Part shown: piece after piece, positions 58,612 through 64,000 of the stretch
Position numbering within the stretch: position 1 is the first letter of the stretch
Layout: each line of letters starts with the position of its first letter
Source: Ascaphus truei
Lineage: Eukaryota > Chordata > Amphibia > Anura > Ascaphidae
Length of the DNA stretch: 64,000 nucleotides
Reading direction: 5' to 3'
Assembly: GCA_036426205.1 (NCBI GenBank)
Contig: CM071569.1
Location: forward strand, 284,709,119 to 284,773,118
Notes under the pieces: model-generated
The model's database searches: none
What the model saw: only the letters and a program-made list of their open reading frames with translations
Told to the model about the DNA's origin: nothing
Made by a program: the position numbers and the translations under genes

Positions 58612-59852
58612 GTAACCCTTCTACATGGCTTCATTGGGCTGAAGCAGCTGTATATGTTGTGTCCTATTAATGGGGCAGACCCACAACTTAATGTAATAGA
58701 AGAATGCTTCGCCCTAAAAAGTTAACGCTTTCGCCTATGAAATTACGGTAATATGATTTAATTTTTCTGCAGTTTGGGAAATTATGGCAATTTACAAATA
58801 TAGATTTAAAGGGGGGAGGGGGGACTGAGACTAATAGATTCAAATATTGCCAAATGGTTTTAGCACCAAAAGAGGTTATATAAAGATTGTGAAAACTACA
58901 GTGCGTTTACTATGGAAACAAATATTTAAACATTATTTTAAAATACTGTACTCTGTGTGCCACCAGCAGAGGTTTCATCCTGCCACCTTTATAACAAGTT
59001 AATTAAAGCAGCACAACCTGAAAATTCTGTTTTGTTTTTTTTAAGTTACATGACACTTTATGCCCTTTTCAATGAGTTTTAATGTATGGAGCTTCCTTGA
59101 GTTGCTATAGCAACTATTTAGGAAGCCATAGCACTTCCTCTTTTGAGATAGGCGGCCATATTGTGTGCCCTGGGAAGCGGCATCTGGGCCGATCGGTCGG
59201 CAGCCTGGATAATTCTTCCATTGCTGTAGATGTAAGAAACGGCTGCATTTATTAAAACAAACACAAACCGGGCAAGAGAGTACGCCCCGTTAGGATTTCC
59301 ATGAGATTTCCAGGACATTTGGGATCGATGACTTACTGTTCCCTTTCATTTAATAAATACCAGGCGCTCGCCGCTTCCCTTCCACCCATTTGCTCCTCTC
59401 CCCCCTTGTCCTGAAATATTAGCAGTGAGTTGTGCACGTGAATCTGTATGAAAGAACCTTCCTTGCAGATGTTTCTTGGACCCTCTGATGGGATATGTGG
59501 AGGCATTCTGTGTTGTTACTCCCATTAAATCCTATTGTAACGGGGCTAACTGCAGTGAGGCGAGCTATGGCACATCTGTACCTATTGCTTTCTTCTCTGT
59601 CTTGATTGAATTGCACTTTACCCGTAGGAAGAAATGTGACATATTACATAATGGTCTCGTTTTGTAGTTATTTTATCATAAAACTCCAGTTTCCAGGATT
59701 TCCCTGCTTCAGCACAGGGGGTGCAGTCGTTCTGACTGAGCCACTGATTGGGCCACCTGTGCTGAAGCAGGGATATCCTGAAAACCTGACCTGTTGGTGT
59801 CCCATGAGGACTGGAGTTGGCCACCCCTGCTTTAATCCATAATCCCTTGCAG
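58612..59852. other. polq: POLQ intron with repeat fragments
   Basis: A truncated hAT-like MITE ends at 59829, only 23 bp before the next exon. 58980-59290 resembles other repeat sequence here (CTATAGCAACTATTTAGGAA, then GGCGGCCATATTGTGTGCCC; compare about 12640-12780). The rest shows no signal. Confidence 0.55.
59680..59829. mobile_element. Palindromic hAT-like MITE, copy 7, next to exon
   Basis: Arms with CCCTGCTTCAGCACAGG and CCTGTGCTGAAGCAGGGATA, and right end GTTGGCCACCCCTG. The left end is truncated. It covers the region where the branch point and upstream polypyrimidine tract of the following exon would be expected. Confidence 0.75.
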
Positions 59853-60037
59853 GGGGGTTAATCTTGGCTGCCGATTACTCCCAGCTGGAGCTGCGGATTC
59901 TCGCTCACCTGTCCCGGGACTGCCGACTCATCCAGGTCCTGAACAGCGGGGCGGACGTCTTCAAGAGCATTGCGGCCGAGTGGAAGATGATAGACCCAGA
60001 AACTGTAACGGACAATATCAGACAACAAGCTAAGCAG
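59853..60037 (+). CDS. polq: POLQ exon, polymerase motif A
   Basis: Reads GGLILAADYSQLELRILAHL, then SRDCRLIQVLNSGADVFKSI and AAEWKM, ending NIRQQAKQ. DYSQLELR is family-A motif A; its first Asp binds the catalytic metal ions. The match to vertebrate POLQ is nearly complete. The acceptor is CCCTTGCAG|GGGGG; two bases complete a Gly. It ends GCTAAGCAG|GTTAGC in phase 0, just before the expected ICYGIIYGMG stretch, which is outside the window. A minisatellite begins 25 bp after the donor. Confidence 0.96.
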
Positions 60038-60061
60038 GTTAGCCTTTCAACCCTAGCAGCA

Positions 60062-63000
60062 GTAACGCAATAATGTACAGAGGAACCGTAGCATCCGTAT
60101 GCAGCAGTGAGGTAATGATGTACAGAGGAACCGTAGCATCCGTATGCAGCAGTGAGGTAATAATGTACAGAGGAACCCTAGCATCCATATGCAGCAGTGA
60201 GGTAATAATGTACAGAGGAACCCTAGCATCCGTATGCAGCAGGAAGGTAATAATGTACAGAGGAACCCTAGCATCCGTATGCAGCAGGAAGGTAATAATG
60301 TAACAGAGGAACCCTAGCATCCGTATGCAGCAGTGAGGTAATAATGTACAGAGGAACCCTAGCATCCATATGCAGCAGTGAGGTAATAATGTACAGAGGA
60401 ACCGTAGCAGCCGTATGCAGCAGTAACGCAATAATGTACAGAGGAACCCTAGCATCCATATGCAGCAGTGAGGTAATAATGTACAGAGGAACCCTAGCAT
60501 CCGTATGCAGCAGTAAGGTAATAATGTACAGAGGAACCCTAGCATCCGTTGAGCAGAGCAGTAGGTAATACTGTACAGAGGAACCAGCATCCGTATGAGC
60601 AGTGAGGTAATAATGTACAGAGGAACCCTAGATCCGCATGCAGCAGCGAAGGTAATAATGTACAGAGGAACCCTAGCATCCGTATGCAGCAGTAAGGTAA
60701 TAATGTACAGAGGAACCGTAGCATCCGTATGCAGCAGGAAGGTAATAATGTACAGAGGAACCCTAGCATCCGTATGCAGCAGTGAGGTAATGATGTATAG
60801 AGGAACCCTAGCATCCGTATGCAGCAGTGAGGTAATAATGTACAGAGGAACCCTAGCATCCGCATGCAGCAGGAAGGTAATAATGTACAGAGGAACCCTA
60901 GCATCCGTATGCAGCAGTAAGGTAATAATGTACAGAGGAACCCTAGCATCCGTATGCAGCAGTGAGGTAATAATGTACAGAGGAACCCTAGCATCCGTAT
61001 GCAGCAGTGAGGTAATAATGTACAGAGAGAGGAACCCTAGCATCCGTATGCAGCAGTGAGGTAATAATGTACAGAGGAACCCTAGCATCCGTATGCAGCA
61101 GTGAGGTAATAATGTACAGAGGAACCCTAGCATCCGCATGCAGCAGGAAGGTAATAATGTACAGAGGAACCGTAGCATCCGTATGCAGCAGTGAGGTAAT
61201 AATGTACAGAGGAACCCTAGCATCCGCATGCAGCAGGAAGGTAATAATGTACAGAGGAACCGTAGCATCCGTATGCAGCAGTGAGGTAATAATGTACAGA
61301 GGAACCCTAGCATCCGTATGTAGCAGTAAGGTAATAATGTACAGAGGAACCCTAGCATCCGTATGCAGCAGTGAGGTAATAATGTACAGAGGAACCCTAG
61401 CATCCGTATGCAGCAGTGAGGTAATAAAGGTACAGAGGAACCTAGATCCATATGCAGCAGTGAGGTAATATGTACAGAGGAACCGTAGCAGCCGTATGCA
61501 GCAGTAACGCATAATGTACAGAGGAACCCTAGCATCCATAGCAGCAGTGAGGTAATACATGTACAGAGGAACACTAGCATCCGTATGAGCAGTAAGGTAA
61601 TAATGTACAGAGGAACCCTAGCATCCGGATGCAGAAGTAAGGTTAAATGTACAGAGGAACCCTAGACATAGTTATGATTACAGCAGTTAGTGAGTAATAA
61701 TGTACAGAGGTAACCTCAGCATCCGGTATGCGAGCAGGAGGTAATAATGTACAGAGGAACCCTAGCATCACGCATGCAGCAGGAAGGTAAGAATGTACAG
61801 AGGAACCTTAGCATCCGTATGCAGCAGTAAGTAATAATGTACAGAGGAACCCTAGCATCCGTATGCAGCATGTGAGGTAATAATGTACGAGGAACCTAGC
61901 ATCCGTATGCAGCAGTAGAGGTATAATGTACAGAGGAACCCTAGCATCCGTATGCAGCAGTGAGTATAATGTACAGAGGAACCCTAGCATCCGCATGCAG
62001 CAGTAGTAAGGTAATAATGTACAGAGGAACCCTAGCATCCGTATGCAGCAGTAGTAGTAAGGTAAAATGTATAAGAGGACCCTAGCATCCGTATGCGCGT
62101 CAGTGAGGTAATAAGTACAGAGGAACCCTAGCATCCGTATGGCAGCAGTGAGGTAATAATGATACAGAGGAACCAGCACGTATTGCAGCAGGAGGTAAAA
62201 TGTACAGAGGAACCCTAGCATCCGTATGCAGCAGTGAGGTAATAATGTACAGAGGAACCCTAGCATCCGCATGCAGCAGGAGGAAGGTAATAATGTACAG
62301 AGGAACGTAGCATCCGTATGCAGCAGTGAGGTAATAAATGTACAGAGGACCCTAGCGCATCCGCATGCAGCAGGAAGGTAATAATGTACAGAGGAACGTA
62401 GCATCGTATGCAGCAGTGAGGTAATAATGTACAGAGGAACCCTAGCATCCGTATGTAGCAGTAAGGTAATAATGTACAGAGGAACCCTAGCATCCGTATG
62501 CAGCAGTGAGGTAATAATGTACAGAGGAACCCTAGCATCCGTATGCAGCAGTAAGGTAATAATGTATAGAGGAACCCTAGCATCCGTATGCAGCAGTGAG
62601 TAATGACAGAGGAACCCTAGCATCCGTATGCAGCAGTGAGGTAATAATGTACAGAGGAACCCTAGCATCCGTATGCAGCAATAAGGTAATAATGTATAGA
62701 GGAACCCTAGCATCCGTATGCAGCAGTAAGGTAATAATGTATAGAGGAACCCTAGCATCCGTATGCAGCAGGAAGGTAATAATGTACAGAGGAACCCTAG
62801 CATCCGTATGCAGCAGTGAGGTAATAATTAACAGAGGAACCCTAGCATCCGTATGCAGCAGTAAGGTAATAATGTATAGAGGAACCCTAGCTCGTATGCA
62901 GCAGTGAGGTAATAATGTACCGAGAACCTAGATCCGTATGCAGCAGTGAGGTAATGATGTATAGAGGAACCCTAGCATCACTGTATGCAGCAGTAGGTAA

Positions 63001-64000
63001 TGATGTATAGAGGAAACCTAGCTCCGTATGCAGCAGTGAGTGAGTATATGTACAGAGGAACCCTAGCATCCGTATGCAGCGAGATATGGTAATAATGTAC
63101 AGAGGAACCCAGCATCCGTATGCAGCAGTAAGGGTAATAATTATAGAGGAACCCTAGCATCCGTATGCAGCAGTGAGGTAATAATGTACAGAGGAACCGT
63201 AGCATCCGTATGCAGCAGGAAGGTAATAATGTATAGAGGAACCCTAGTATCCGTATGCAGCAGTGAGGTAATAATGTACAGAGGAACCGTAGCATCCGTA
63301 TGCAGCAGGAAGGTAATAATGTACAGACAGAGGAACACCGAGCATCCGTGTGCACAGTGAGGTGGAATAATGTACAGAGGAACCCTAGGCATCCGTATGC
63401 AGCAGAGTGAGGTAATAATGTACAGAGGAACCGTAGCATCGTATGCAGCAGGAAGGTAAAAGTACAGTGGAACCGTAGCATGTATGCAGCAGGAGGTAAT
63501 AATGTACAGAGGAACCCTAGCATCCGTATGCAGCAGTGAGGTAATGATGTATAGAGGAACCCTAGCATCTGTATGCAGCAGTGAGGTAATGATGTATAGA
63601 GGAACCCTAGCATCCGTATGCAGCAGTGAGGTAATAATGTACAGAGGAACCCTAGCATATGTAGCAGCAGTGAGGTAATTGAGTTATAGAGGGAACCCTA
63701 GCATCCGTATGAGCAAGCAGTGAGGTAATAATAATGTACAGAGGAACCATAGCATCCGTATGCAGCAGGAAGGTAATAATGTATAGAGGAACCCTAGCAT
63801 CTGTATGCAGCAGTGAGGTAATGATGTATAGAGCAACCCTAGCATCCGTATGCAGCATGAGGAGGTAATGATGTACTAAGGGAACCCTAGCATCCGTATG
63901 CAGCAGTGGAGTAATAATGTACAGAGGAAACCCTAGCATCCGTAGCAGCAGTGAGTGAGGTAATAATGTACAGAGGAACCCTAGCATCCATATGCAAGTG
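60062..64000. repeat. 45-bp minisatellite array, runs off the window
   Basis: About 87 head-to-tail units with GTAATAATGTACAGAGGAAC, then CCTAGCATCC and GTATGCAGCAGTGAG. Variants swap CCTAG/CGTAG, CCGTATG/CCGCATG and GTGAG/GGAAG/GTAAG. Because 45 is a multiple of three, frames stay open on both strands (up to 513 codons on the minus strand). These are repeat artefacts, not genes. Units are near-identical to about 61430, with one noisy patch at 60540-60650. Beyond that, indels appear in many units. The array sits in the POLQ intron after the motif A exon. Confidence 0.95.

Noticed and set aside
60039..61580. 513-codon open frame on the minus strand, and similar long frames to 63987
   Set aside because: Entirely encoded by the 45-bp minisatellite; a unit length divisible by three keeps both strands open. 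No start context, splice support or non-repeat sequence.
60062..64000. CRISPR-like array
   Set aside because: Units are contiguous tandem copies without unique spacers, and the context is a vertebrate intron.

Overview
This is a stretch of vertebrate nuclear DNA. It is intron-rich and packed with short non-autonomous DNA transposons, L1-type retrotransposon pieces, palindromic elements and minisatellites. The only host gene I can support is POLQ (DNA polymerase theta), read left to right. I recognise it by translating spliced segments and comparing them with the known vertebrate POLQ protein from memory. The repeat mix (palindromic hAT-like, Harbinger-like and TA-target MITEs with an ACGCGTTTCG-type motif, and L1-like elements) and the divergence of the protein from mammals suggest an amphibian, probably a frog. 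The species is not determined.

Layout. Four exons of the C-terminal half of the helicase-like module lie at 2264-2406, 5868-6063, 8702-8844 and 10533-10726. The giant central exon is 15046-18008. Nine exons of the family-A polymerase module follow: 43421-43564, 44729-44925, 50767-51007, 51237-51430, 53309-53446, 54138-54312, 55443-55575, 58496-58611 and 59853-60037. The last of these carries polymerase motif A with its catalytic aspartate. Intron phases agree across every junction, giving about 5.16 kb of coding sequence. The 5' end of the gene (including the ATPase core) and its 3' end (motifs B and C) lie outside the window. About 125 residues expected between the fourth exon and the giant exon were not found.

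The most striking structure is a roughly 10-11 kb inverted duplication. Sequence from about 12110 to 22840 is repeated in reverse complement from about 36170 back to 24800. It includes a frameshift-riddled copy of the giant POLQ exon on the minus strand (29602-32549). The second arm, plus a short forward piece at about 24070-24795, differs from the first arm mainly by scattered small indels in exon and intron alike. That pattern looks more like an unpolished fold-back long read built into the assembly than a decayed paralogue.

The right edge (60062-64000) is a 45-bp minisatellite of about 87 units starting 25 bases after an exon. It becomes error-rich from about 61430. Other arrays lie at 11690-12060 (33 bp), 12110-12240 and 35340-36170 (about 37 bp), 40190-40480 (about 49 bp), 40745-40870 (30 bp) and 51915-52750 (20 bp). 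I see no convincing new molecular system. The value of the window is the POLQ gene model, the probable assembly artefact inside it, and several transposon insertions with clear target-site duplications.
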